6,570 bases of DNA from Streptomyces xanthophaeus (GTDB lineage Bacteria > Actinomycetota > Actinomycetes > Streptomycetales > Streptomycetaceae), in the NCBI RefSeq assembly GCF_000725805.1, contig NZ_JOFT01000075.1, positions 1 through 6,570 on the forward strand, given 5' to 3'. The position numbers were made by a program, and so were the translations under genes. Positions within the stretch are counted from its first letter, which is position 1. Every line of letters begins with the position of its first letter. Shown in pieces: positions 1 through 6,570 of the stretch. The notes beneath the pieces were generated by a model. It was given only the letters and a program-made list of their open reading frames with translations, was not told the origin of the DNA and did not search any database.

Positions 1-310
1 GCTGCTCCGCAGTCAACGACTCGATCACACCGTCATCCAGCACACCAGCCGCATGCACCACAGCCGTCAACGGCCGCTCCAACGAACCGACCAACTGCGT
101 GAGTTCGTCGCGGTCGGCGACATCACAAGCCTCGACCCGTACCTGGGCGCCTGCGGCTTCGAGTTCGGCGACGAGTTCCGCGACGCCGTCGGCCGCCGTT
201 CCGCGGCGGCTGAGCAGCAGCAGGCTGCTCGTCCGGTGCGTCCGGACGAGGTGTCGCGCTACGAGGGCCCCGAGGCCTCCCGTACCGCCGGTGATCAGGA
301 CCGTTCCCTC
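1..310 (-). repeat. Inter-module repeat, copy in downstream gene (KR catalytic)
   Basis: This stretch and 5220-5525 encode near-parallel KR sequence: [19 protein letters not shown](T/P)AADGV, ACDV(A/S)DRD and AGVLDDGVI. They are diverged paralogous copies in direct orientation. Flanking KR structural parts are also alike (about 440-500 and 6505-6560). Such repeats are normal in modular PKS genes and are where assemblies and recombination slip. Confidence 0.75.
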
Positions 311-850
311 GGAGAGCACTTCGCGGGACGGTGTGGCCTCGGAACGGCTCAGTCGGGGGGCGAGCAGCCGGCCGTCACGCACCGCGAGCTGGGGCTCGTC
401 GGCAGAGAGCAGGGAGGCCCATTCCGGCGCGTCCCCCTCGAAGTCGGCCAGGACGAATCGGCCGGGGTGCTCGGACTGGGCACTGCGCACCAGGCCCCAC
501 ACCGGGGCGACGGCAAGATCCGGTGCCTCGTCCCCGACCGCGACACCGCGCCGCGTCGCCACCACAAGCCGGGCGCCGGAAAGCCCGCTGGCCGCCAGCC
601 ACTCCTGCACCAGCTCCAGGGTGTGCCCGGCGACGGTGTGCGCGGCCGTGGCCACGGGGCCGTCGGAACCTTCGACCACGGCGACGACGAAGTCCGGGGC
701 GGCTGCTCCGCCCGCAACGGCGTGCGTGAGTGCGGCCAGGTCGGCGTACCCGTCGGGGCCGCCGAGCACTTCGACCGCGGTCGGCTCGGAGGTGTTCTCC
801 GTGGGGACTTCCGCCCAGTCGACCCGGAACAGCGCGTTCTGGGATCCCCT
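1..850 (-). other. Ketoreductase (KR) domain, B-type, truncated by the window edge
   Basis: The structural subdomain (about 340-830, with [18 protein letters not shown]) leads directly to the NADPH-binding motif GGTGGLG (269-289). The LDD motif (32-40) marks a B-type KR, which by family rule gives a D-configured (3R) hydroxyl. The catalytic Lys, Ser and Tyr would lie beyond base 1 and cannot be judged. Only a short linker joins the two subdomains, so there is no ER insertion here. Confidence 0.9.
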
Positions 851-3800
851 CTGCGCGCCCGTCAGTTGCTCCTGGGCGACGGGGCGCACGGCGATGGAGT
901 TGACCGAGACGACCTCGGCTCCGTTCTCGTCCACGGCATCGAGCCGCAGCGCGGAATCGCCGGTGGCGACGGCACGCACGCGCAGCCGCGTGGCTCCGCG
1001 GCTCGTGAGCCGGGCACCCGACCAGCTGAACGGCATCTTGCGCTCGCCGCTCTCGCCGTCCAGCAGCAGGACGGCGGCGCCGCTCTGCAGGGCGGCGTCG
1101 AACAGCGCCGGGTGGATGCCGAAGCCTGCGGCGGCCGACGCATCGGGCAGTTCCACCTCGGCGTACACGTCGGAGCCGTCGCGCCACAGGGCGCGCAGGC
1201 CCTGGAAGATGGGGCCGTAGTCGTAGCCGATCTCGGAGAGGCGGGCGTACGCGTCCTCGACCGCGATCGCTTCCGCGTCCTGGGGCGGCCATTCGGCGGG
1301 CCAGGCCGCGGTCGGCTCGGTGTCGGCGGCCAGCACGCCTCGGGCGTGGCAGATCGCCTCGTGTGCCGCTCCGCTGTCGCCTTCGGCGGCCGACTCGGGG
1401 CGGGAGTAGATGGCGACGGAACGGCGTCCGTCCTCGTCGGGCTCGCCGACGGTGACCTGTACCTGGACCGGCTGGTTCTCCTGGAGGATCAGCGGTGCTT
1501 CGAGCACCAGCTCCTCCACCACGGGAGTGCCCGCCTGCCGTCCTGCGGCCAGGGCCAGCTCTATGTGCGAGGTGCCGGGCACGACGATGTTGCCGAGGAG
1601 TACGTGTTCGGCAGTCCACGGCTGCGATTCGGTGGACAGGCGGCCGGTGATCAGCCATTCGTCGCGGTCGCCGACCCGCACGCCGGCCACGAGCACGGGG
1701 TGATCGATCCGCCCGAGCCCGGCCGCGGCCGGGTCCCCGGAGCCGCTGCCGGGAGCCAGCCAGTACCGCCCCGAACCTGCGTAGAACGCATCCCAGTCCA
1801 CCGGCAGCCCGGCCACGTGCACCTGGCCCAGGAACCCGGCGAACGCCTCCGCCTCCGGGGCACGGCCACGCAGCACCGGGACGAACACCGAACCTTCGGT
1901 GTCGAGGGTCTGCTGGGCCATGGCGGTCAGGACCGCCGACGGGCCGACCTCGACGAACCGGGTCACACCCTCATCGGCCAGCGTCCGGACACCGTCCGCG
2001 AAACGGACCGCCTCCCGCACGTGGGAGACCCAGTAGCCAGGGTCGGTCAGCTCATCAGTGACGAGCGCGCCGGTCAGGTTCGATACGACGGCCACCTGGG
2101 GCTGGTGGAACGTCAGACCCTCAGCGATGGCTCGGAACTCGTCGAGCATCGGCTCCCCCGAGACGACCAGCGCCAGCGGACCGTTCACCGCCGCGACCGA
2201 CAGACGCCCCTCGAAGCCGACCAGCGACTCCGCGACCTCAGCCTCAGTCGCCTGAACGGCAACCATCCCGCCACCAGCAGGCAGCGCACCCATCAGGCGG
2301 CCACGCGCGGCAACCAGCCGGCACGCATCGGCCAGCGACAGAACCCCCGCCACATGAGCACAGGCCAGCTCGCCGACGGAGTGACCGACCAGGACGTCGG
2401 CCTTCACGCCGAGGGACTCCAGCAGGCGGAACAGGGCCACCTCAACCGCGAAGAGCGCAGGCTGCGTGTACTCGGTCTGGTCAAGGAGCATCGCTTCCGG
2501 CGAGCCCTCCGCCGCGAACAACAGTTCCTTCAACGACCGGCCCAGCAGCCCGTCGAGCTGTGCACACACCTCGTCCAGCGCCTCGGCGAACACCGGATAG
2601 ACAGCAGCCAGACCCGCACCCATCCCCGCACGCTGCGCACCCTGACCCGTGAACAGGAAACCGGTCTTACCGAAGACCGGACGACCCGCCACCACACCGG
2701 CGCCAGGCTGCTGCTCAGCAAGCGCACCCAGCCCCGCCAGCAGAGCCTCACGATCAGAAGCCACCACCGAACCCCGCTGGTCGAACTGCGCCCTTGACGT
2801 CACCGCCGAGAACGCCACGTCCAGCACACCCAGCTCCGGACGCTCCAGCAGATGCGACCGAAGACGACCCGCCTGCGCAGCCAACACCTCCGCATCGATG
2901 TACGGGGAGGGCTCGTCCACGTTCAGGGTCCGCGGCAGCACACCGTGCTGCATCGCCTTCACCATCTTGATCACACCAGCCACACCAGCCGCAGCCGACG
3001 TATGACCGATGTTCGACTTGATCGAGCCCAGCCGCAGCGGACCGTTCACCCGCTCCTGGCCGTACGTGGCCAGCAGCGCCTGCGCCTCGATCGGGTCACC
3101 CAGACGCGTACCCGTCCCGTGACCCTCCACCGCGTCCACATCAGACGGCGACAGGCCCGCACTCGCCAGCGCCTGCCGGATCACCCGCTCCTGCGAAGGC
3201 CCGTTCGGAGCCGTCAGGCCGTTGCTCGCACCGTCCTGGTTGATCGCACTGCCCCGGATCACAGCCAGCACCTTGTGCCCGTTGCGCCGCGCCTCCGACA
3301 ACCGCTCCAGGACGACCAGGCCGACGCCGTCGGAGAAGCCCGTGCCGTCCGCGGCCGCCGCGTACGGCTTGCAACGGCCGTCCTCCGCCAGACCCCGCTG
3401 GCGGCTGAACTCCTGGAGCAGGAACGGACCGGCCAGGACGGTCACGCCACCGACCAGGGCCAGCGAGCACTCACCCGAGCGCAGCGCCTGCGACGCCATG
3501 TGCATCGCCACCAGTGAGGACGAGCACGCCGTGTCCACCGTGACGGCCGGACCCTCGAAGCCGAAGCTGTAGGCGACGCGCCCCGACACCACGCTCGACG
3601 CGGTGCCCGCCAGCCGGAAGCCCTCCAGTTCGGGCAGGTCCGAGCTGCCGTAGTCGGACATGACGGCGCCGGCGAAGACACCGGTGTCGCTGCCGCGCAA
3701 CGAGGCCGGGTCGAGCCCCGCGTCCTCCAGGGCCTCCCAGGAGGCCTCCAGCAGCAGACGCTGGATCGGGTCGATGGCCAGGGCCTCGCGCGGGCTGATC

Positions 3801-4135
3801 CCGAAGAATTCGGCGTCGAAGTCGCCGACGCGGTCGATGAAGCCGCCGCCGCTCGCGTAGACCTTGCCGGACTGCTCCGGGTCCGGGTCGTAGAGGTTCC
3901 CCACGTCCCAGCCGCGGTCGGTCGGCAGGCCGACGATGCCGTCGCGGCCCTCGGCCACCAGCTTCCAGAGTTCCTCCGGCGAGGTGGCGCCGCCCGCGTA
4001 GCGGCAGCTCATGCCGACGATCGCGATGGGTTCTGAGGCCTGGGCCAGCAGTCGGCGGTTCTGCTGCCGGAGGCGCTCGGCTTCCTTCAGCGACTTGCGC
4101 AGTGCTTCGACGAGCTCGTTCTGATTGGCGGACAT
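1..4135 (-). CDS. Modular type I polyketide synthase, first module docking-KS-AT-DH-KR (3' end outside window)
   Basis: This is the start of a multimodular PKS protein; 1378 codons are visible and the frame is open to the left edge. The ATG is chosen because [20 protein letters not shown] is a typical N-terminal docking helix directly before the KS, and GGGGGAA lies 8 nt upstream. Domains in order: docking helix (residues 1-34), KS (35-414, Cys204, His339, His378), AT (about 488-740, GHSVGE Ser586), DH (about 810-1086, His844, Asp1013), KR structural part, then KR catalytic part (GGTGGLG, LDD) cut by the window edge. No ER lies between DH and KR. The expected job is to add one, probably malonyl, unit and convert the beta-keto group to a double bond. 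Three in-frame joins lack conserved sequence (KS end, AT HAFH segment, post-AT linker), so the protein as written should be inactive in KS and AT. The gene family is certain; the product is unknown. Confidence 0.93.
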   Translation of the reverse strand, partial: MSANQNELVEALRKSLKEAERLRQQNRRLLAQASEPIAIVGMSCRYAGGATSPEELWKLVAEGRDGIVGLPTDRGWDVGNLYDPDPEQSGKVYASGGGFIDRVGDFDAEFFGISPREALAIDPIQRLLLEASWEALEDAGLDPASLRGSDTGVFAGAVMSDYGSSDLPELEGFRLAGTASSVVSGRVAYSFGFEGPAVTVDTACSSSLVAMHMASQALRSGECSLALVGGVTVLAGPFLLQEFSRQRGLAEDGRCKPYAAAADGTGFSDGVGLVVLERLSEARRNGHKVLAVIRGSAINQDGASNGLTAPNGPSQERVIRQALASAGLSPSDVDAVEGHGTGTRLGDPIEAQALLATYGQERVNGPLRLGSIKSNIGHTSAAAGVAGVIKMVKAMQHGVLPRTLNVDEPSPYIDAEVLAAQAGRLRSHLLERPELGVLDVAFSAVTSRAQFDQRGSVVASDREALLAGLGALAEQQPGAGVVAGRPVFGKTGFLFTGQGAQRAGMGAGLAAVYPVFAEALDEVCAQLDGLLGRSLKELLFAAEGSPEAMLLDQTEYTQPALFAVEVALFRLLESLGVKADVLVGHSVGELACAHVAGVLSLADACRLVAARGRLMGALPAGGGMVAVQATEAEVAESLVGFEGRLSVAAVNGPLALVVSGEPMLDEFRAIAEGLTFHQPQVAVVSNLTGALVTDELTDPGYWVSHVREAVRFADGVRTLADEGVTRFVEVGPSAVLTAMAQQTLDTEGSVFVPVLRGRAPEAEAFAGFLGQVHVAGLPVDWDAFYAGSGRYWLAPGSGSGDPAAAGLGRIDHPVLVAGVRVGDRDEWLITGRLSTESQPWTAEHVLLGNIVVPGTSHIELALAAGRQAGTPVVEELVLEAPLILQENQPVQVQVTVGEPDEDGRRSVAIYSRPESAAEGDSGAAHEAICHARGVLAADTEPTAAWPAEWPPQDAEAIAVEDAYARLSEIGYDYGPIFQGLRALWRDGSDVYAEVELPDASAAAGFGIHPALFDAALQSGAAVLLLDGESGERKMPFSWSGARLTSRGATRLRVRAVATGDSALRLDAVDENGAEVVSVNSIAVRPVAQEQLTGAQRGSQNALFRVDWAEVPTENTSEPTAVEVLGGPDGYADLAALTHAVAGGAAAPDFVVAVVEGSDGPVATAAHTVAGHTLELVQEWLAASGLSGARLVVATRRGVAVGDEAPDLAVAPVWGLVRSAQSEHPGRFVLADFEGDAPEWASLLSADEPQLAVRDGRLLAPRLSRSEATPSREVLSEGTVLITGGTGGLGALVARHLVRTHRTSSLLLLSRRGTAADGVAELVAELEAAGAQVRVEACDVADRDELTQLVGSLERPLTAVVHAAGVLDDGVIESLTAEQ
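878..1708 (-). other. Dehydratase (DH) domain, apparently intact
   Basis: The DH removes water from the beta-hydroxyacyl chain. It starts at [23 protein letters not shown] matches the HxxxGxxxxP motif, with catalytic His844 at codon 1604-1606. [11 protein letters not shown] matches the conserved GYxYGPx[11 protein letters not shown] carries the catalytic Asp1013 at codon 1097-1099. It ends near AVRPV. All expected motifs and their spacing are present, unlike the KS and AT before it. With the following KR and no ER this predicts a double bond. Confidence 0.9.
1915..2672 (-). other. Acyltransferase (AT) domain, probably malonyl-type, catalytic His segment missing
   Basis: The AT loads the extender unit onto the [21 protein letters not shown] opens it and GHSVGE carries the active-site Ser586 (codon 2378-2380). 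The remainder includes [26 protein letters not shown] and VEVGPSAVL. Val in GHSxGE and the overall sequence fit a malonyl-specific AT. The diagnostic HAFH or YASH motif cannot be read because the segment is missing: [15 protein letters not shown] runs straight into [15 protein letters not shown]. At roughly 250 residues it is about 30-35 shorter than expected. Without the catalytic His it should be inactive. Confidence 0.87.
2894..4033 (-). other. Ketosynthase (KS) domain, C-terminus missing
   Basis: The KS condenses the incoming chain with the extender unit. It is recognised by [27 protein letters not shown] (Cys204, codon 3524-3526), EGHGTGT (His339, codon 3119-3121) and KSNIGHT (His378, codon 3002-3004). 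Cys and His spacing matches intact KS domains. After DEPSPYID (residue 414) the expected GVSSFG and GTNAHxI(L)E stretch is absent. The sequence jumps to [12 protein letters not shown], which belongs to the late KS-AT linker. The catalytic triad is present but the fold would lack its C-terminal strands. The usual DPQQR motif reads DPIQR. Confidence 0.9.
4034..4135 (-). other. N-terminal docking domain (coiled-coil helix)
   Basis: Residues 1-34 ([20 protein letters not shown], then NRRLLAQAS) form one charged, leucine-spaced helix before the KS signature [11 protein letters not shown]. This is the usual N-terminal docking helix of actinobacterial PKS proteins. It pairs with the C-terminal docking segment of the upstream protein, which here is probably the one ending at 4228. 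Recognition is by sequence pattern; partner choice is inference. Confidence 0.85.
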
Positions 4136-4224
4136 CGCCTTGGTTCCCCCGTTCGGACGCGTTCCCGCGGCCGTGTTCTCAACTTCTCGACGTGTCTTCG
4201 TTCAGGGCGTGGTGGAGCCGCAGC
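4136..4224 (-). other. 89-nt gap between the two PKS genes
   Basis: Between TGA 4225 and ATG 4135 I see only the ribosome-binding site. I found no convincing hairpin plus T-run and no clear promoter. Same-strand orientation, the short gap and matching docking ends suggest co-transcription. Confidence 0.6.
4144..4150 (-). promoter_or_regulatory. Ribosome-binding site for the downstream PKS gene
   Basis: GGGGGAA on the minus strand ends 8 nt before ATG 4135. It supports that start over any internal Met. It is G-rich rather than a perfect GGAGG, as is common before actinobacterial PKS genes. Confidence 0.6.
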
Positions 4225-5859
4225 TCACTCCACGTCTTCCTGCGTCATCCGGATCAGCGCTTCGACGTCCATCTCGTCGATCGATACGGCGTCGGAGTCC
4301 GGGGACCCGGTTTCGCCGCCGTCGCCGGAGGCCAGGTCCAGCAGTGCTTCGAGCAGTCCGGCCTGACGCAGGCGGCCGATGGAAATGGTGGTGAGGAGGT
4401 CTCGGATGTCGTCTTCCTCGGATCGCCGGCCCGCGTCGGCCGGTGCCGTGCCCGGCATGGCGAGAGGGATCAGGTAGCGCGCCACCGCGAGTGGGTTCGG
4501 GTGGTCGAAGACGAGGGTGGTGGGCAGCCGCAGTCCGGTGGCCGGGGTGAGTCGGTTGCGCAGTTCCACCGCTGCCAGTGAGTCGAAACCGAGCTCCTTG
4601 AAGGCGCGGTCGGGGTCGACGGCCTCGGCGGAGGCGTGCCCCAGGACCGAGGCGACCTGGGCCCGTACCAGATCGAGGGTGATGCGCTCCCAGTCCTCCG
4701 GTTCCACGACGGCCAGGCGGTCGGCGAGCGAGCCGCCGACCGTCTCGGTCCGGCGCGGCGGCGTCCGGACGAGTCCGCGCATCAGGGCGGGCAGCAGGCC
4801 CGACTGTGCCTGGGCGCGCAGGGCGGCCTGGTCGAGGCGGGCGGGGACGAGGAGGGCGTCGTCGAGCTGTCGTGCCGCGTCGAAGAGTTCGAGCCCGAGC
4901 TCGTTCGACAGGGCGGCGACGCCCATGCGTTCCAGTCGGGCAAGTCCCGCCTCGCCGAGTTCGCCGGTCATGCCGGTGGCGTCGCCCCAGAGGCCCCAGG
5001 CCAGCGAGCTGGCCGGCTTGCCCTCGGTGCGGCGCCGGGCGGCGAGGGCGTCCAGGAAGGAGTTGGCCGCGGCGTAGTTCGCCTGGCCGGGGCTGCCGAT
5101 CAGGGCGGCGAGGGAGGAGAAGAGGACGAAAGCCGACAGGTCCATGTCCGCGGTCAGCTCGTGCAGGTGCAGGGCCGCGTCGATCTTCGGCCGCATCACC
5201 CGCTCCACCTGTGCCGGGGTCAGGGAGCCGATCACGCCGTCGTCCAGGACGCCGGCCGAGTGGATCACCGCGCGCAGCGGGTGTTCGAGGGTGCCGAGCA
5301 GCTGTGCCAGTTGGTCGCGGTCGGAGACGTCGCAGGCTGCGGCCCGGGCGTCGGCGCCCAGTTCGGCCAGCTCGGCGAGCAGTTCCGGTACGCCGTCGGC
5401 GGCGGGACCGCGCCGGCTGACGAGCAGCAGGTGCTTGGTGCCGTGCTGCCTGGCGAGGTGCTTGGCGAACAGGGCGCCGAGGCCGCCGGTGCCTCCGGTG
5501 ATGAGGACCGTGCCGTCCGGGTCCAGCGGAGCCGGGACCGTGAGGACGACCTTGCCGGTGTTGCGGCCTTCGCGCAGGAAGCGGAACGCATCCGCGCCGC
5601 GGCGTACGTCCCAGGTACGGGTCGGCGCGTGCTCCAGCACGCCCTTGTCGAACAGGGACACGACCTCGGACAGCATCTCCTGGATGCGGTCGGGGCCTGC
5701 TTCCAGGAGGTCGTAGGAGCGGTAGCGCACTCCGGTGCGTTCGGCGGCGATGACGTCGGGGTCGCGGAGGTCGGCCTTGCCCATCTCGATGAACCGTCCG
5801 CCGCGCGGCAGCAGGTCCAGCGAGGCGTCGATGAACCCGCCCGCCAGGGCGTTGAGCAC
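4225..5859 (-). CDS. Type I polyketide synthase, C-terminal part (ER remnant-KR-ACP-docking), frame-separated from its 5' part
   Basis: This frame encodes 544 residues ending at TGA 4225-4227. It begins in mid-ER at [20 protein letters not shown], the region just after the lost nucleotide-binding segment. The rest of the ER (to about 5530), a complete catalytic KR, an ACP and a C-terminal docking segment follow. The KR has GGTGGLG (5476-5496), LDD (5239-5247), Lys (5185-5187), Ser (5113-5115), Tyr (5074-5076) and Asn (5062-5064). The ACP has GFDS with its phosphopantetheine Ser at 4579-4581. GTG 5859 is only the first possible start in the open frame. It sits inside a conserved domain, so I do not believe it is the natural start. 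The natural gene continues upstream in the frame ending at 6570 and the two parts are out of register by one base. An annotator might reasonably call 4225-6570 one frameshifted pseudogene. Confidence 0.85.
   Translation of the reverse strand: MLNALAGGFIDASLDLLPRGGRFIEMGKADLRDPDVIAAERTGVRYRSYDLLEAGPDRIQEMLSEVVSLFDKGVLEHAPTRTWDVRRGADAFRFLREGRNTGKVVLTVPAPLDPDGTVLITGGTGGLGALFAKHLARQHGTKHLLLVSRRGPAADGVPELLAELAELGADARAAACDVSDRDQLAQLLGTLEHPLRAVIHSAGVLDDGVIGSLTPAQVERVMRPKIDAALHLHELTADMDLSAFVLFSSLAALIGSPGQANYAAANSFLDALAARRRTEGKPASSLAWGLWGDATGMTGELGEAGLARLERMGVAALSNELGLELFDAARQLDDALLVPARLDQAALRAQAQSGLLPALMRGLVRTPPRRTETVGGSLADRLAVVEPEDWERITLDLVRAQVASVLGHASAEAVDPDRAFKELGFDSLAAVELRNRLTPATGLRLPTTLVFDHPNPLAVARYLIPLAMPGTAPADAGRRSEEDDIRDLLTTISIGRLRQAGLLEALLDLASGDGGETGSPDSDAVSIDEMDVEALIRMTQEDVE
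4228..4455 (-). other. C-terminal docking segment
   Basis: After the ACP come a helical stretch ([20 protein letters not shown], then [11 protein letters not shown]), a Gly/Ser/Asp-rich flexible part and a final acidic amphipathic helix ([19 protein letters not shown]). This matches the usual three-part C-terminal docking segment of actinobacterial modular PKSs. It should bind the coiled-coil N-terminus of the next subunit, here most simply the gene starting at 4135. Confidence 0.82.
4465..4690 (-). other. Acyl carrier protein (ACP) domain
   Basis: The sequence [20 protein letters not shown], then [18 protein letters not shown], then [19 protein letters not shown] is a standard PKS ACP. The phosphopantetheine Ser of GFDS is encoded at 4579-4581. 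It is the last catalytic domain of this protein; no thioesterase follows, so the chain must pass to another protein. Confidence 0.93.
4860..5520 (-). other. Ketoreductase (KR) catalytic domain, B1-type, complete
   Basis: [15 protein letters not shown] binds [15 protein letters not shown] is the LDD fingerprint of B-type KRs. The catalytic Lys sits in MRPKIDAA, the Ser is the second of FVLFSS, and the Tyr and Asn are in GQANYAAAN. Ser and Tyr are 13 residues apart, as in characterised KRs. No Pro follows the Tyr at the B2 position, so B1 (3R hydroxyl, unepimerised) is predicted. The hydroxyl would be transient if DH and ER worked. Confidence 0.88.
5220..5525 (-). repeat. Inter-module repeat, copy in upstream gene (KR catalytic)
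   Basis: This is the partner of the 1-310 copy. Here an ER lies between the KR structural part (6500-6570) and the catalytic part, while in the downstream gene they are adjacent. The copies are diverged at both base and residue level, so they are paralogous modules and not a recent duplication. Confidence 0.75.
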
Positions 5860-6570
5860 TCGACGCCCCAGTGCCGGGCCAACTGCACCGCAGCCATACC
5901 CACGCCACCGGCCGCCGCGTGCACCAGCAGCCGCTCGCCGGGCTGGAGGCCCGCCAGGTCGACCAGGCCGTAGTAGGCGGTGAGGTAGACCACGGGCAGG
6001 GCGGCGGCTTCGGTGAAGGAGAAGTGGTCGGGCATCGGGACGATGGTGCGCCGGTCGGCGACGGCCACCGGGCCGAAGGCGTCCAGGATCAGTCCGAACA
6101 CCCGGTCGCCGGGTACGAGGTCGGTCACCTCGGCGCCGACCTCCAGGACGACACCGGCGGCCTCACTGCCCAGCGGTGCCTCACCCGGGTAGGTACCCAG
6201 GGCGATGAGCACGTCCCGGAAGTTGAGGCCCGCGGCCCGGATGCCGACCCGTACTTCGTTGACGCCGAGCGGGCGCTCGCCGGTCGAGGGGATGATCGCC
6301 AGGTCTTCCAGCGATCCCTTGCGCTTGCTCCCCAGCCGCCAGGGGCCGTCGACCGTGGCGGCCTCCGCCCGCGCCAGCCGGGGTACGAGGAGGTCTCCGG
6401 CGCGGACGGCGATCTGCGGCTCGTCCAGCGCGACGACCGCATCCCAGTCCAGCCCAGCGCCGTCCTCGTCGCCGTCGCCGTCGAGGTCCACCAGGGTGAA
6501 CCGGCCCGGGTTCTCCGACTGCGCACTGCGCACCAGACCCCACACCGGAGCCTGCACCAGATCCGGCGCC
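5265..6570 (-). pseudogene. Type I polyketide synthase, upstream part (KR structural subdomain and ER N-terminus), frame broken at about 5860
   Basis: Bases 6570-5859 encode, in frame, the end of a KR structural subdomain ([18 protein letters not shown]) and the N-terminal two thirds of an ER. The ER carries [35 protein letters not shown] and the NADPH-binding [17 protein letters not shown]. At GVE (5861-5859) homology stops. The frame continues through arginine- and serine-rich out-of-frame sequence to TGA 5265-5267. The ER continues in the frame that begins at 5859, after loss of about 45 residues. The N-terminal KS, AT and any DH of this gene lie beyond the right edge. As written, translation from upstream would end at 5265 with no KR, ACP or docking segment. 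The break could be a real mutation or a sequencing or assembly error. Confidence 0.82.
5530..6350 (-). other. Enoylreductase (ER) domain with internal deletion and frame change
   Basis: The ER reduces the enoyl chain with [22 protein letters not shown] opens it; [15 protein letters not shown] and [17 protein letters not shown] follow in one frame. [14 protein letters not shown] through [10 protein letters not shown] completes it in the next frame. The part between HWGVE and VLNAL (in relatives a stretch of about 45 residues, with a K-x-x-L-rich helix and the GRGVD turn) is absent. The Tyr at 6189-6191 (GTYPG) is the position where Tyr is linked to a 2S and Val to a 2R methyl centre in methylmalonate-using modules. 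That rule only matters if this module's AT, outside the window, uses such a unit. Confidence 0.87.

Noticed and set aside
375..1658. A 427-codon minus-strand open frame over the DH and KR linker
   Set aside because: It is an Arg-rich off-frame reading; the DH active-site motifs are in the neighbouring frame continuous from ATG 4135.
53..2797. A 914-codon open frame on the plus strand
   Set aside because: It is in exact antisense codon register with the PKS frame and is rich in R, G, Q, H and D with no recognisable domain. High GC keeps stops out of this frame. The minus-strand translation shows unmistakable AT, DH and KR motifs.
4136..4224. Terminator or promoter in the gap between the genes
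   Set aside because: Only weak GC-rich self-complementarity, no T-run and no convincing -10/-35 pair.
5857..5859. GTG 5859 as a true gene start
   Set aside because: A GGGG lies a few bases upstream, but the codon is inside a conserved ER motif (VLNAL) and the preceding ER half lies immediately upstream. It is better read as the far side of a deletion.
5850..5870. Programmed ribosomal frameshift joining the two ER parts
   Set aside because: There is no slippery run, and about 45 residues would still be missing after any shift.
4202..5908. A 568-codon minus-strand open frame overlapping the KR and ACP
   Set aside because: It is a third frame over the same bases, very rich in Arg, Pro and Gly, with no motif. 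The 4225-5859 frame encodes the KR, ACP and docking segment.
4636..5973. A 445-codon plus-strand open frame
   Set aside because: It lies antisense to the KR-ACP coding sequence, is Gly/Gln/Val-rich without domain signatures and is a GC-driven shadow.

Overview
The window is part of a modular type I polyketide synthase (PKS) locus, read entirely on the minus strand. Very high GC, strongly G/C-ending codons and actinobacterial-style PKS domain sequences point to Streptomyces or a close relative. The product cannot be named from this window. I saw no TTA (bldA-type) codon in the PKS frames.

Layout in the direction of transcription (right to left). Bases 6570-4225 hold the 3' end of one PKS gene: end of the ketoreductase structural subdomain, enoylreductase (ER), catalytic ketoreductase (KR), acyl carrier protein (ACP), C-terminal docking segment and a TGA stop. 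An 89-nt gap with a GGGGGAA ribosome-binding site follows. The next PKS gene starts at ATG 4135 and runs off the left edge: coiled-coil docking helix, KS, AT, DH and the first part of a KR. It has no ER. If both were intact, the upstream module would fully reduce its beta-carbon. It would then pass the chain through the matched docking ends to a module that adds, most likely, a malonyl unit and leaves a double bond.

The main surprise is that both genes look internally damaged. Four places carry abrupt joins where conserved PKS sequence is missing. (1) About 45 residues of the ER nucleotide-binding region are gone at about 5860, with a reading-frame change. (2) The KS C-terminus, with its GTNAH signature, and the start of the KS-AT linker are gone at about 2893. 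(3) The AT segment with the HAFH/YASH motif and catalytic His is gone at about 2155. (4) The post-AT LPTYxFQ linker is gone at about 1770. The last three keep the frame. As written, the first gene cannot make its KR-ACP end, and the second has a KS and an AT that should not work. Either the locus is decaying, or repeated GC-rich sequence was mis-joined during assembly. The sequence alone cannot decide; I lean towards assembly because the joins cluster in repetitive PKS sequence.

There is no gene-free stretch over 300 bases. I saw no RNA gene, mobile element, CRISPR array or terminator.
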